Positions 1 through 12,000 of a DNA stretch of 64,000 nt are shown here, in pieces. Each line of letters opens with the position of its first letter. Positions within the stretch are counted from its first letter, which is position 1. The stretch is from Eunapius fragilis (Eukaryota; Porifera; Demospongiae; Spongillida; Spongillidae): the NCBI GenBank assembly GCA_963681505.1, contig OY811983.1, positions 3,836,122 through 3,900,121 of the forward strand. Direction: 5' to 3'. Made by a program: the position numbers and the translations under genes. The notes below the pieces were generated by a model. It was not told the DNA's origin, did no database searches, and saw nothing but the letters and a program-made list of their open reading frames with translations.

Positions 1-207
1 GGAGCCGATACCTCTTCCACAGCGTGCAGGAAATTGAATCACGCCTACGACACGTGGCTATTATTAAATTATTGCATTTAAAAATAGCTAGCTGATGTAA
101 TTGGGTATTTTTAACCGACTACCAAATGAGGTACTATTCGCTTTAGTTAATTGCCCGAACAGTTAGACGTCTAAATGACACCCGAAGATAACCTGCGGAC
201 GCATCCT

Positions 208-544
208 GAAGCGATTGGTACACTTGGCGTGCTTTACAAACGTTCCTGTCGGGAGTTATACTATCCCGAAGGAAGAATAAGAAGATTCTGAAGAAGCCGA
301 CGGAGGAGAAATTTTAGGTGGGACTGGGTACGGACGATGGGGACGAGTATTTTTGTTCTCTAGAAGTACACCGTCTTATGACACAGATACAGCGCAGAAA
401 TGTTCTCTTTTTTGATATCGCTCGATTGCCACTAAGAGCGAAGTGACCCGACGCTTGGCCGTCCCGCTAGACGTGAGTGACGTTTTTATAATGACATTCA
501 TGATACTGCAGGATTCCTATATGGAACCTACTCGCGTAGGTTCC
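208..544 (+). repeat. dispersed ~320 bp repeat, copy A, with terminal hairpin
   Basis: This is one of three diverged copies in the same orientation (others at 1040-1342 and 6382-6702). Shared blocks in order are AAGCGATTGGTA near the start, GAGTTATAC about 45 bases in, a purine-rich GAAGA stretch, a TTTGTTCTC-like block, ACGTTTTTA-AATGA, and a closing hairpin. Here the hairpin is at 523-544 (9 bp stem, loop TCGC). The copies are only moderately alike overall, but the hairpin stem is kept by paired changes. It has no long ORF. Its class is unknown: SINE-like, element end, or structured RNA gene are all possible. Confidence 0.6.
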
Positions 545-1039
545 GATTCCGCTCGTTGGTTGGATCGATTGAACGTTAATAAAACATCAATAACTTGCTA
601 GATACCAATTCCTATCTAGAACATACTACCGCATAAGGGTCTCTTTAGCTGTAGCAGGGACGTAGCACTCATAATAGGAGTGGTCCGACGAATTTAACTA
701 CTTCATACTAAATACAATTTTTAAAAACTCTTTTAAACCATGCATGAACCATAGATATTAGACTGGAATGCATGAACTGTCATAGCAAAATCACAAATTA
801 AAACAGAGAAAATAACCCTGGCCGATGTTGTGAACCCGCGATTCACTTGCACTCGCAATGACCTGGTTGTTATATAGTAAAATGAACAGACGCACATTTT
901 AAAGAAAATTAAGTGTAGGGGCAAAAGTGGTCCGGCGAAAGCCGGACTTGCCGGACCTATTCATACGTCCCTGTGTAGTTTCTTTGTAGATGTGATATGC
1001 ATTTATATGACATGATAGGATAACGTGCCGGTAAATTTC

Positions 1040-1342
1040 GAAGCGATTGGTACTATTGCCGTTCTTCAAAACCGTTCGTAGCTCGAGTTATACCTTACCT
1101 TCCTAAGAAGAAGACGACCAACAATTATTTTAGGACGGGCACGAGAAACAGGAAATTGTTAGTTTCTCTATAACCACACCCGTTTTATGACACGGAACCA
1201 ACATAGAACAGTAGATCGTTGTGCTCTCATTCAGCCGCGACAAAGAGATAAGCGATCCGTTTCACCGTTGTTCCTCCAGACGCGAGTTACGTTTTTTTAA
1301 TGACTTCATCAGCCCTTATATTGAACCTGCTGCCGCAGGTTC
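1040..1342 (+). repeat. dispersed ~320 bp repeat, copy B, with terminal hairpin
   Basis: Second copy of the repeat at 208-544, starting with the same GAAGCGATTGGTA block and ending in a hairpin at 1323-1342 (8 bp stem, loop TGCC). One stem position is G:C here where copy A has A:T, and both sides have changed. Confidence 0.6.
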
Positions 1343-2797
1343 AGATTAGAAACACTGTTCCTACATATTTCATTTTAACACCAGTTTTATAGTACGACAA
1401 ATTCTGTGGGTTGCAGGATTAAAATAATTCCTTACTGTTGCTTATTTTAAGAAAGATAATTATGTATATATCGCATATAAGCCCAATCATTTTAAGAGCA
1501 TTAATGCCTACTTGCTTAGGGATAGGTATTTACAGCTGCAACATGTCAAAGTTGTCATGTTCGTCATTTTCAATGCAGTATAGGCTCTATGGTACAGATT
1601 TTTCTAGCATGTTTCATATGATTTTTAAAAGCATTACTATATATCAAGCAAGGTAGATTACATAGGCTGTGTTTAAGTGTAGGAATTTCGCTTCATAGTT
1701 TAAAAGATATAGCCATTTTTGCTTCAAAATCTCATTTTCAGGCACTGCACATTATCAAGAATACGCATCGACAAACAATGACTTTTTTTATTGACTTGTG
1801 TAAACAATTTAAGATGGTGCCTGCATGGTTAATTGCTTAGAGCTGGAAAAGGTGTGGAATCTACAGTACTTGCATGTCAAATCCAGTGTTTGCCACGATT
1901 TTTACAGCTGTAGACGAGGCACCCGTTGTAAACAGGGAGAGCAAACTGTGGCACCATGCAGTACATGCATGTTTACTGATGAGCATATATGGATGAGGAC
2001 ACAGTAGGCTCTGTGTGTGACACATCATCAATTGATGCATCATATTGGCAATCTTTGTGCAAGTTGTAACAACCAAGGTTTTGAACTAGTATAATAACAC
2101 GTTGACCCAGTTGACTGACACTATATGTAATAAATTGGCTTACCATTCTGCCAACAATTAGTAATAGGATATCTCACATATTAGTACCTAAAGTAGGGAT
2201 GTGGGTAATCAATCAGTGGATGTGCAAAAAGCTATATGGCAAGTCAAAGATGTGTATTATTAATCCATGTCAAGCATGTATTATACAAAATTTGTCCAGT
2301 GTAAAGAGGTACTATAGTGCATGTACATGTAGCAGGGTGGCTACCAAAAAATATTTATAGGTGCTAGCTACATAGCAAATCAAAAATTCTTTCAAGAGTC
2401 TGCAAAGAATAAATGTGATTCTGTATGTGTATGGTCAGATTGTGCACAGGGAGTCAACATTGCCCGATCCGCTCACCTTTGCACAATTGGTGTAAGTGAA
2501 TGGTATATCTGTTTGACTTTCAACAAATAGAAATAAGCCACAGTACAAGATGATTCATTAAAAAATGCAATCTGAGGTAATTATTTGATTTCTGATTTCG
2601 CCCCAAATATAGCAAAATTGTGTACATTTCTCATGAAGGCGATGTTTAAAAAAAGTAGGACATTAGCTATTAGTTAATGTGATCTCATTCCTATTCCAGA
2701 GCTGGGAAATCCTAATTACTTCATGGCTATGGAATGTGGCTTATCATGGAACTATTACCATACAATTTTTTAATTTTTGCTGCTGGCTTCTATGCAG
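1343..2797. other. no gene recognised
   Basis: AT-rich sequence with only short ORFs (60-72 codons) that show no recognisable motif or convincing splice structure. Nothing else stands out. Confidence 0.5.
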
Positions 2798-2845
2798 GAA
2801 AACTGATATGAATGACTCCAATTGGAGTCATTCGTATCAGTTTTC
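2798..2845. repeat. 48 bp near-perfect palindrome
   Basis: Two 24-base arms meet with no loop at 2821/2822, with one mismatched pair. It could be a worn palindromic MITE or a cruciform-forming site. Confidence 0.8.
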
Positions 2846-4559
2846 AGAAGGCTTTTTCTCTAACATTTGCCAGGCTACATGCAGTGTTAATTGAACTCTT
2901 TTAGAAACGTATACTTTCTATGCACTTGCTTGGAAACGTATTTTCTGTACTTCATATCAGCACACTGAATAGGATCACATTCTCACTATCTTTGTATGGC
3001 TAGACCAAAAACTAATAGGTTTCATGGCCACAAGTACATATACGATGCTACATTCGTACACATTACATTTAGCATGCGGCTTTTTCCTCTCAGGACTGAG
3101 GTGTATATGTAGGCTTGAAAATGGCACATATACACATTCAGTGATCTTTTCTTTCTCCAGCTTTGGTTACTATGTACATGTACTGCCTCGAGTTCATACA
3201 GTTTTGTAATTGCTGTGTATAAATAGAGCATGGATTGATGCTGTTGATCTCCACTCGAGCACCCTTTCCCCCTACTGTACTCCAGTACATGACAGCATCA
3301 AGGAAAGTAAAAATAATAGCCAGTTAAATGTGTCTATGTAGTCCGAATAGTAGGTATTGGCTGAATGCGCTTGGCACTACATATTACATGGATTTGGCTT
3401 TGGGGTTGATGGCTTTGAGAGCAAGGCACAGTGTCAATCCATGCTCAATTACAAATAGTAATGTAAAGAAATCATTAATTTGGTCTCGCCACACAAAAAA
3501 GTGAGAGAATATGTTTCTATAGCCGTATATTCACTGAACTAATATGATGCACAAAAGATACGCTTCCAAGAAAGTATAACGAAAAATATGTAAAAACACA
3601 TCTCTAATTCTAAATGAGTCCAACAAAAAGATTAGAATGTAATTACAAAGCCCAACAATGCATACACTTTGTACCAAGATACTTATATATAGACACACCA
3701 GGAACATCCTAGAATCTGGTCTCAGGATTACTTATCCCATAGCCTCTATGCACCTGACTTCATGTTACAAGAACCGGGACTGTTATCTGTCACATTCAGA
3801 GAAATGTTTTCTGACCCTAATTACTCGAAGCACCATTAGCCTAGCCTTGAACCAGTTTTCCAGCGTAGCCCTAGGAACCGGCAGCACATAGTCCTCAGTT
3901 ATCCTATCTGCTTGAGTGTATCCAGTATAAGCCACATTCCATAGCCATGCAATAATAAGGGCCCAATAGCTGGTCTCGAATTCAGGAATGGGGAATGACA
4001 CATAATGCCATAAAATGAAAAAGTAACCTGTGCCTACTTAGCCTAGTATCCAAACTGTCTAATCACAGCTGCAAATTATATCACTGCTATGTGGAAAGAA
4101 GGTGTGGAGGAAATTGTACAACATTGTGACCAATGGGTGTGCCGTAATGAGTTCAGTCCATTCTTGTCGTGCCTCCGGAGCTACTCAGCAACCATAGCCT
4201 TACCCACAGGTGGAGTGGCAAACCCACACACTTTTGTATACTTGTCAGTATTTTCTAGTTCGCATATTTTATTCACCTGCCAGATTTTAGTCTTTTACAT
4301 CGTGTGGTTTAACACCTAGAGTGAATTAACAGTATGTGGTTCCGCCAAAATTGTGATCTGGCTATTGAAGCTCTCCTTCTAACTACAAGTTTCCATCGAA
4401 AATGGAATACGGGAAATGCAGGAGCTTTAGACGTGCTTGGTTACAAGTGTTTCCATGGTTGTCATATTCCAGGTCTTTAGATAGAGGTTTTTGCATAAAT
4501 TGTCTTATTCTTGAAGAATAAAAGTGTGGCTGCATGGTCAGCTTGTCATGCATCCAATA
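2846..4559. other. no gene recognised; short inverted repeat pair
   Basis: The only structure seen is a segment around GGCTATGGAATGTGGCTTAT at about 3930-4000 (minus) that also occurs near 2690-2750 (plus), so the two are inverted copies of some old repeat. A minus ORF over 3783-4001 lies in it but is not recognised. Confidence 0.45.
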
Positions 4560-5345
4560 AATAGCCTAACATGTGCAAAAAACTCTTCAGAAGCATTCTT
4601 TGCAGCAGTCACATCTTACATCAATGGATGATACTATGGTATATCTGGCAATGACAGAAAACATCCATCTCTCCTTGCAGCAGCAGTTAGAAACACAAGC
4701 TGTCCTTGAGGTTAAACATAACTGAGATGTTCTAATGTCAATCATCAAGGTTGTGGTTTTTTGTGGAAAGCAGAACATTGCATTAAGAGGTCATCGTGAA
4801 ACTTCTTTATATGGTGGATGACAATCCTCATGGTACAAATTCAGGAAACTTTCTGGCATTACTGAATCTTTTGGCTGATTCTGAGATGTTGTTCTTAGAG
4901 AACACATCAAGCCTGCTCCATAAAATGCCCAGTATTGGTCACCTATTATTCAAAATGATCTTATTGTGCTCTAGAAGAAAGGATACAAGAATAAAGTTTG
5001 GAGGAGGTACAGGAGGCTAAGTTCTTTTCTGTTTGTGCTTAAGTGGCTGAAGACTCATCAAACAAAGAGCAACTCTCTCTTGTGTTACGGTTTGTTGTGT
5101 AGTCAGAGAAGAGTTCATTTCATTTCTGTTATGCGAGTTTGGCACTACAGGAGAAGTGCTGTCTAAAATAATATCACTGTTGTGAGTAAGTATATGCACT
5201 GGGTGTTCAATGTCTTTGTGGACAAAGCTAGAATGGAGCAGCATTATGGCTGGGAAGTATGAAAGTGTTGCTTCACAAATCGAGCTAGATTATCCAAAGG
5301 CAACATAATTATTTTCATTGCGCATTAAACTTATGCATTTTTTTC
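4560..5345 (+). pseudogene. hAT transposase remnant (DUF4371 / ZMYM-THAP type)
   Basis: Translated pieces on the plus strand read like the middle of DUF4371-type hAT transposases. One is the CGKQNIALRGHRE motif near 4750-4800. It is followed by a GNFLALLNLLADS stretch near 4840-4890. Then come SSNKEQLSLVLRFV near 5055-5095 and AGKYESVASQIELDYPKA near 5248-5305, which correspond to the region leading to the second catalytic aspartate. The pieces lie in order but in different frames with stops between, so this is a dead copy. No zinc finger, C-terminal dimerisation region or terminal repeats were identified. The neighbours are non-coding. The family assignment rests on motif memory and order. 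Confidence 0.55.
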
Positions 5346-5778
5346 AGCACGTAGTGTCCAAATATGCATGGGACTATGCAAGAAATTTGTCTTTTTGTTT
5401 AAGCGATGAGCTGAGCTTGATAAGAACATCCAAGAAAAGGTGATAGTAAATAAAGCTTGTCACTGCAAAAATCACTGTGCAGATAGAATAGAGGCATATG
5501 AAAGCTTTAGTGACCTCCTACCAGCACAATAGAAACTATTAGTTGACAATTCATTACGCAATGGCATACTAATTTGAATAAATAATGAGCGGTAGAAATT
5601 AATATTTAATTACGAAAAGGTTCATGGTATAGTTTTTTGAAGTGCATATCTGATAATCGGACCGATTTATATAGTACATTATGGACTTGTCAATTTGAAA
5701 AAAGAAGCAAGATGACCGCCTATGTATGGGCCATTTCTGGATATGCACACATGCATACACATACAAACATGCATATAC
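5346..5778. other. no gene recognised
   Basis: AT-rich; nothing recognisable between the hAT remnant and the next MITE. Confidence 0.5.
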
Positions 5779-6066
5779 ACAAGTAAAGAAAAACATTCTC
5801 TAACGAGAAAGTTGGTGGGATATATGAATTGGAGGCAATGGTGGTGTAAAAAGGAAGGAAACAAGGTTTTGAGAAAAGGGTAATGAGACAAAAACCCTAT
5901 GTTTAGCAATTCTTTAGGTTCTGTTACATTTACACGTGCTAAATATAGGATTTTTGTCTCATTACCCTTTTCTCAAAACCTTGTTCCCTTCCTTTTTACA
6001 CCCCCATTGCCTCCAATTCCTATATCCCACCAACTTTCTCGTTAGAGAATGTTTTTCTTTACTTGT
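5779..6066. mobile_element. palindromic foldback MITE (~288 bp)
   Basis: The two halves are long inverted copies of each other (about 120 bases per arm), opening with ACAAGTAAAGAAAAACATTC and closing with its complement. The centre is a short unpaired spacer near 5905-5940. A degraded relative with the same GAGAAAGTT and GGTGGTGTAAAAAGGAA blocks lies at about 28640-28790. Confidence 0.75.
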
Positions 6067-6101
6067 TTCCTCTATTCGATTATTAATATGGCAAGTGCCC
6101 T

Positions 6102-6102
<1 letters not shown>

Positions 6103-6136
<34 letters not shown>
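6103..6136. repeat. poly-C tract (34 nt)
   Basis: Uninterrupted run of C. Similar runs of about 20-34 G or C occur across the window. Confidence 0.95.
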
Positions 6137-6137
<1 letters not shown>

Positions 6138-6381
6138 CCTTAATTACCGTCACGAGCAGACGCCCGCTTTTGTCTGGGATCACTGTAAGGAACGCGGGAG
6201 AATTCTAACTCGTCGTTTCGTTGTTTAGCTCTCCTCTTTTGTTTGCACAATTCTAAATTTACGTAAATGTCGCCATGGGAACGCTTCTATTTTACACTAC
6301 GCATTACGCAATGATTACGTCTGTCCGTTTTATGCTTTATTCATACATCTGATACTTGAAGATGTCCTTCCAGGAGATTCT

Positions 6382-6702
6382 AAAGCGATTGGTATAATTG
6401 GCGCTCTTAAAAACCATTCCTATCAGGAGTTATACTCACCCGAGAATTAGAAGACGACGACGTTGACGACGGAGAAGATTTGGCCTGGGGACGAGGTAAA
6501 ACACGAACTTTTTTGTTCTCTTAAAGCAAACAGTTCGAAGACAGGAATAAAACTTTAAAATGACCGTCTTTGCCTTTTGGTTCGATAGCAACAAAGAGCA
6601 ACACTATCCGTTTCTCGGTACGCGAGTTATACGCAGGTCACGTTTTTAAAATGATATTCACGACCCGGGTCAATTGCTATATAGGAACTACTATCGTAGT
6701 TC
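6382..6702 (+). repeat. dispersed ~320 bp repeat, copy C, with terminal hairpin
   Basis: Third copy of the repeat at 208-544. It begins AAAGCGATTGGTATAATTGG and ends in the hairpin at 6685-6702 (stem GAACTAC/GTAGTTC, loop TATC), which lacks one C:G pair relative to the other copies. A further hairpin (GCCTATAC/GTATAGGC) follows near 6780-6800. Confidence 0.6.
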
Positions 6703-6936
6703 ATTCATACACATGCACACACATCGTCCAAAAACTAATCCAACAAACTAGGCAATCTCTGTTTGCTATCACACAGTTAGGCCTATACAGTTGTATAGGC
6801 AGGCTGGTTGTAGTCAAATGTTGCGTATACGTAGTTACTTAGTCACGTTCTTACTTTGGCGGGGTCTGGTGAAATCGCAAGCTATATACAGCTAAGCCTA
6901 GAGGCCCGCGTAGCCATGTCTATGGGGGATAGGTCG

Positions 6937-6937
<1 letters not shown>

Positions 6938-6970
<33 letters not shown>
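6938..6970. repeat. poly-C tract (33 nt)
   Basis: Uninterrupted run of C. Confidence 0.95.
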
Positions 6971-7097
6971 TTCACGCCGTTTGATGCTTCGCCATTTAGT
7001 ATCATGCATGCAGGCCCCGAAGTTGACTGTCGCGGAAGCCCTCCTTGTATCGAACCCGAAGCATGGATAAATATCTGAAGCGAATGAGGATGCAGTC

Positions 7098-7189
7098 TAG
7101 TTTCGTCCCCAGACCCAGATTCCCAACAGCTGCTAACGGTGATGTAATCCACCGCAGCTGTTGGGAATCCGGGTCTGGGGACGAGATTA
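7098..7189. mobile_element. 92 bp palindromic MITE with 9 bp target duplication (copy 1)
   Basis: Ends are TAGTTTCGTCCCCAGACCC and its near-exact inverted copy. A direct 9 bp duplication GATGCAGTC flanks it at 7089-7097 and 7190-7198. Nine-base duplications and TIR-only structure fit a Mutator-like (MULE) derivative. A sibling with the same end pattern is at 34622-34709. Confidence 0.85.
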
Positions 7190-7198
7190 GATGCAGTC

Positions 7199-8029
7199 CT
7201 TGAATCAAAGGTATGGGCAACAGAAATGGAAATTATTGCAGCTGCATACATGCTCAGTACAACGATTTATTATTTTTCACCATCCGAACGGCATATAACC
7301 TGGGGCTGAAGTATTATGAAATTCATTAACAGTTTATCGTATAACTTAGAACACCCACCTTGACATCTGAGGGGACGAGCCCACCCCCTCCCCCGCCTCC
7401 GGTTCCGACGCCTATGTATATATGTAGGTTTGATACTCGGCCTTCTGCCAAAACGCGAAGGTCGGGCTACACCCAACTAATGAAACCCACTGAATACAAT
7501 TATGTATTCATCGTACGGCTTATACGCCCCTTAAAACCATCCACGCCCCTTTAGATTCCGCTCGGTACCGTAACGGTTGTTTAAACTGTAGAAACTGTTA
7601 CGGTTTTTCGTAGCAAACCCTACCCTTCAGCGCTATTATCTAGGGGCGCGTGTAACCAGTGGACTTTGCTTACGAATTTGAAATTTTACGTACAGTTCCA
7701 AATCCGTGGTAATCACCTTATTAAACTGCACCGCCTGCACGTACAGGGTGGGATTAAAAGGCGGGTGGTTATAAGGGGCGCGGCGTATATGGCAGAGGCA
7801 TGGACAAACTGGTGGGCCGCACAGATCCGTCTTCACTTAATATAGATGCCCCAAACGCTGTCGAAATTTTTAATACCTACGTGCTTACCCGGTCGTACAT
7901 CACAAGAATGCAAACATGTAACTGCATTATAAATTAACTGACCTGGTAAACAGGCCAAAATTAAGGATGAAGAATATCAACGATACAAATAAGCTAGGGT
8001 CGGTTAGTCTAAACAAACTTAATGACAAA
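7199..8029. other. no gene recognised; diverged 3' flank of the PLAC8 duplication
   Basis: Short ORFs only. The part around 7640-8029 shows patchy inverted similarity to the region after the second PLAC8 copy (34800-35250), including a GGTTATAAGGGG motif near 7767 that is tandemly repeated at 35112-35190. Confidence 0.4.
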
Positions 8030-8700
8030 TAACACATGACTAGCCATTCGAATTCTACCAGCCGAGGGTTTTCCAACTTTACACGTAGTAACGTCATCTT
8101 ATTCACGAGCCATAGCCATGGTCTTTACTCCCGATTTCAGTTCTCGCGCTTCCTGACAGGTCGCACACACCGTGCAGAATATATGGTACGCAATGTCTCC
8201 AGCGATGGTACCGACGATTCCCTTCTGCGCTCTGATTTTGGTCCGCACCGCTACCTGGGCCGCCAGAAGTCCGTAGCACAGACAGCACAGACAGCAGCTC
8301 TCGCCCACAGCTTCAGCGTTTTTCCCAAACGTGTAGCAAGGGCAAAAATAGGTCATGACGCAAATGCCGCAGTCATCGAAACATCCGCACAATCCGCTTT
8401 TCCACTCTCCAGACATGATTTGTCTATAAACGCGCCAAATTTCGATCGAATGAAAAGCTATATCGGCAATAATTATTTTTATATGTAGCAGGGTGGGGTT
8501 CGACGATTACATCATTCCGATCAGGCCTATGCGCCCTGAAATATTGGAATCCGTTAATTCGCAAAGCAGCCAGGACCTGTGGAACAATGAGAGGCTGTAT
8601 AGTACATGGAAATCGCCACCTTTAAGGGCAGAGACAATACCATAAGTATGGTGGCCCTAGGCCTGGAGATCACGAACTAACAGTGGTTTCGTACAAATAA
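8030..8700 (-). repeat. segmental duplication, PLAC8 segment copy 1
   Basis: Read on the minus strand, this stretch matches 34080-34810 closely across upstream sequence, coding region and start of the 3' flank. Long blocks are identical, for example the 45 bases before the ATG. The two copies are in inverted orientation about 26 kb apart. Confidence 0.8.
8099..8416 (-). CDS. PLAC8 / cornifelin-like cysteine-rich protein
   Basis: The 105-residue single-exon ORF has the usual length and pattern of the PLAC8 family. A short GLCGCFDDCGICVMTYFCPC segment lies near residues 8-27, a CCLCCLCYGLL run near 41-51, and a TVCATCQEARELK end near 82-94. The cysteine-rich hydrophobic stretches suggest a membrane-associated protein. 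Animal relatives act in cell growth, differentiation or metal handling, but no specific role can be read here. The ATG chosen is the only one before the conserved GLCGC block, and the sequence before it is shared with the second copy. That copy (34378-34792) is split by a MITE, so this one is probably the working gene. Upstream on this strand, the 5' flank runs toward the LTR element. Confidence 0.85.
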   Translation of the reverse strand: MSGEWKSGLCGCFDDCGICVMTYFCPCYTFGKNAEAVGESCCLCCLCYGLLAAQVAVRTKIRAQKGIVGTIAGDIAYHIFCTVCATCQEARELKSGVKTMAMARE

Positions 8701-8911
8701 CATCGGGTGGTTTCAGTTGTGTTTACTGTGGACCAAACAAACAACCAAATAAACATTAAATGGAACTCTCTAAGAGAATTAAAATGGGCTGTGTGGATTA
8801 AAATAGCATCCAATCAAATTCATATATCTTCCAAACTATAAGTGAAAATTATGTCTTTCTCATACGGGATTATATGTATAAACGCCACCTGTAAAGACCG
8901 CAAGATGATAC
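8701..8911. other. flank split by the LTR element
   Basis: No gene. The last ~30 bases (CGCCACCTGTAAAGACC...) continue, once the LTR element is ignored, into 13903 onward. The joined flank resembles the PLAC8 upstream segment. Confidence 0.5.
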
Positions 8912-9024
8912 TGTAGCGCATGCGCTATAGCTGCTCTTATTATGGACATGCGCAGTGTTTACACCTGAGGGTATTTAATGGCGTGCTGTACGATCTTATT
9001 TGATTAAACACTTGGATTGCTACA
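8912..9024 (+). repeat. 5' LTR (113 bp)
   Basis: Starts TGTAGCG and ends GCTACA. Contains the palindrome GCGCATGCGC near its start and a TATTTAATGG promoter-like motif. Identical to 13790-13902. Very short for an LTR. Confidence 0.95.
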
Positions 9025-9025
9025 C

Positions 9026-9043
9026 TGGTGTCAGAAGTGGGAT
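9026..9043 (+). promoter_or_regulatory. primer-binding site, tRNA-Leu type
   Basis: TGGTGTCAGAAGTGGGAT begins one base after the LTR. It is complementary to the 3' end of animal tRNA-Leu(CAA), including the CCA tail, as in several Ty3/gypsy lineages. Confidence 0.8.
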
Positions 9044-9058
9044 CGGACCGAATGCTAC

Positions 9059-12000
9059 ATGGCCGAGCAGGAAGAGCGGAAGGCTGTTCGGTTTAGCGCT
9101 AGACCGCCCGCTCGGTTTGCTAAGGGCGCTGACTTCAATCTCTGGGTCAAAAGGTTAGAACTGTACTTCAGGGAAGCGAAGGTCCCGGATAACAAGCGAG
9201 GAGAAGAGTTGGTAGCGCTGTTGGAAGACGACGCATTTCGGGTAGTGAGTCAGTCGGGTTTTGTTAGCGGTGACGGGGTGGAGTATGAAGAGGTGAAGAA
9301 ATGTCTGCAGGAGCAGTATGCGCCAAAAGGAGTCGAACTGGAATGGCAGCGCAAACTGCACTCAGCCCACCAGGAGAGACCCGAGACCCTGTTAGAATTT
9401 TCAGGGCGGTTGCGGATGCTGGCGGACAAGGCTTACCCTTCGTGGTCGGCGGAAAGACGACTTGAAATGGCGCGTGAGCAATTTATTCACGGTGTTATCT
9501 CTCCTTCTGTGCAGATGAGGCTTTTGAGGAAGCAACCAGAGTCGTTGGAGGCTGCACTTGCTTTGGCTAGCCAGTGGGAATCAGTGGAGCTGGCTCAACA
9601 AAGCCTACGCGGAGAGAAACAGGGGTCAGGTGCGAGTCTTGCCGTGTCAGGTGAACGAGACCTGGTACAAGGTGCATTGCGAGCTAATACGGTGGAAGAG
9701 TTGGCGTTACAAGTCCAACAGCTGTCACAGGAGATTAGTAAGTTGTCAAGTCGGGAAGTCGGTGAGAAAAGGAGCGCTCCGAAAAGGGTCCCTGTCTGTT
9801 GGAACTGCAAGCAAAAAGGGCATATACGGCGCAATTGTCCTCAGCGGAAGGAACGGAATGTATCTCCGAAGGAGATTGGGAAGGACAGGTCAGTGAAGTA
9901 CACATCGGCTGTGGCATGCACGTTGATACTGCAGGGTATGGTTGGGGGTCGTCCCACACGTATGCTAGTGGATACAGGATCATCCGTTACCCTTGTGCAT
10001 GAAAAGGTGTGGAATGACATTTCTCAAGACAGGAAACTCTTGACACCCCAATGTCCTGTGATGGCAGTTAATGGAGACTCGTTAAGTCTATGTGGACAGA
10101 TTGACCTTGATCTTATGGTGGGAAAGCATGTGAGAACTCATACTGTCCTTGTTGTGCGTGAGATGACGCAGGAGTGTTTATTGGGAACAGACTTTCTAGA
10201 ACAATACGGGTGTGTTGTTGACCTGGGGAGAAGAACAATGATCATGTTAGGCGAAACAATACCCCTAGACACCTTGTACGGGTCGTGTATTTCTACATGT
10301 CATGTGTTTGTACAGGAGACAGCTGTCGTGCCACCCTATCACGAGATGCGATTGCAGGTTCAGTTGGAAGGTGCGAAAACGGACGGGGACTATGTGGGTC
10401 TGTTCCAGCCAAAGGCGGAAATGTCTACTCAACGCGGACTTCTGTTTGCCTGTTCTGTATCTCCTGTCCATGATGGCAAAGCAGTAGTTCAGCTGGTGAA
10501 CCCCTCTGCAGTTCCTGTAACACTGCATTGCAAGGAGAAGGTTGGTCAGGTATCCCCATGGGATGGAAGAGAGGGAGCGAATATGGTTGAGCCTGCATTG
10601 GGCACACGGCTTCCAGCCCGATCAACAGAGGCAATTGGTAAAGCAGTTGGGGAATTAATGGGTGACACATCGGGGTTGTCAAGGGAGGAGTGTGCTAAGT
10701 TGAAAACAATTTTACATCATTTCTCAGATGTAATTTCTGTAGGTGACGGTGATTTAGGGCGTACCAATGTCTTACGTCATACCATCAACTCAGGTGACAC
10801 CCCCCCTGTTCATCAGCCGGCGCGGAGGCTTCCGTTTCATCAACGTGACGTGGTACAGAAAATGATCCAGGGAATGCTCCAACAGGGGATAATAGAGCCG
10901 TCCGGAGGAGCATGGGCCTCGCCTATTGTTCTGGTTAGGAAAAAGGACGGTTCATACAGGTTTTGTGTAGATTTTCGTCGCCTGAATAGCGTAACAAAAA
11001 AAGACGTGCACCCTCTTCCCAGGATTGATGATGCTCTGGACACTTTATCCGGCTCCAAGTGGTTTTCAACCTTAGATTTGGCAAGTGGCTACTGGCAGGT
11101 AGAAATGGATCCTGCGGACAAGGAGAAAACTGCGTTCATCACTCCGTTTGGTCTACATCAGTTCCGAGTAATGCCGTTCGGACTAACGAACGCTCCAAGC
11201 ACGTTTCAGCGGTTAATGAGTATGGTCCTGGCAGGACTCAGTTGGGTAACATGCTTGGTATACCTTGATGATATCATCATTTTTAGTCGAACGGTGGAAG
11301 AGCACTTGCAGCGGCTTACAGAGGTGCTACAGAGGCTTAAGGAGGCGGGGCTGAAGATCAAGCCTAGCAAATGCCATCTGCTTTGCAAGAGTGTGCGGTA
11401 TCTGGGCTACGTGGTTTCAGAGAAGGGTATAGCTGCGGATGCTGACAAGATCAAGTGCGTCGAAAACTGGCCTACGCCCACTGATCATGAAAGCCTGCGA
11501 CAGTTCTTGGGGTTTGCTTCCTATTATAGGAAATTCATTCGCAATTTTGCAGACACCGCTGCTCCTCTTCATGCACTAACAGAAAAATCCAAACCCTGGC
11601 ACTGGACTGAACTGTGTGATAAGGCATTTGTGGCTTTAAAGGGTAAGTTAGCTTCGCCCCCTATTTTATCCTTTCCACAGTTCGACAGAACATTTGTGGT
11701 TGATGCTGACGCCAGTCAGGAGGGTGTTGGAGCAGTACTATCACACTTGGACGATGGAAGGGTGATCGCATATGCTAGCAGGGTGCTTACAAAGGCGGAA
11801 TGCCAATATTGTGCAACGAGACGTGAGTTGTTGGCATTGGTATGGTCAGTTCGTCAGTTTCGGGCTTATCTATGGGGACGAAGGTTTATTGTTCGCACCG
11901 ACCACAGCGCGCTTCGTTGGTTACGTAGTTTTAAAGACCCCCAGGGCCAGGTGGCGAGGTGGCTAGAGATTCTCGCTGAATTTGATTTTGATGTTATTCA

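Noticed and set aside
3783-4001. 72-codon minus ORF
   Set aside because: Not recognised, with no splice partner. It overlaps a sequence repeated at 2.7 kb.
8036-8488. 150-codon plus ORF opposite PLAC8
   Set aside because: It is the reverse of the PLAC8 coding strand. The minus frame has the cysteine pattern and correct length.
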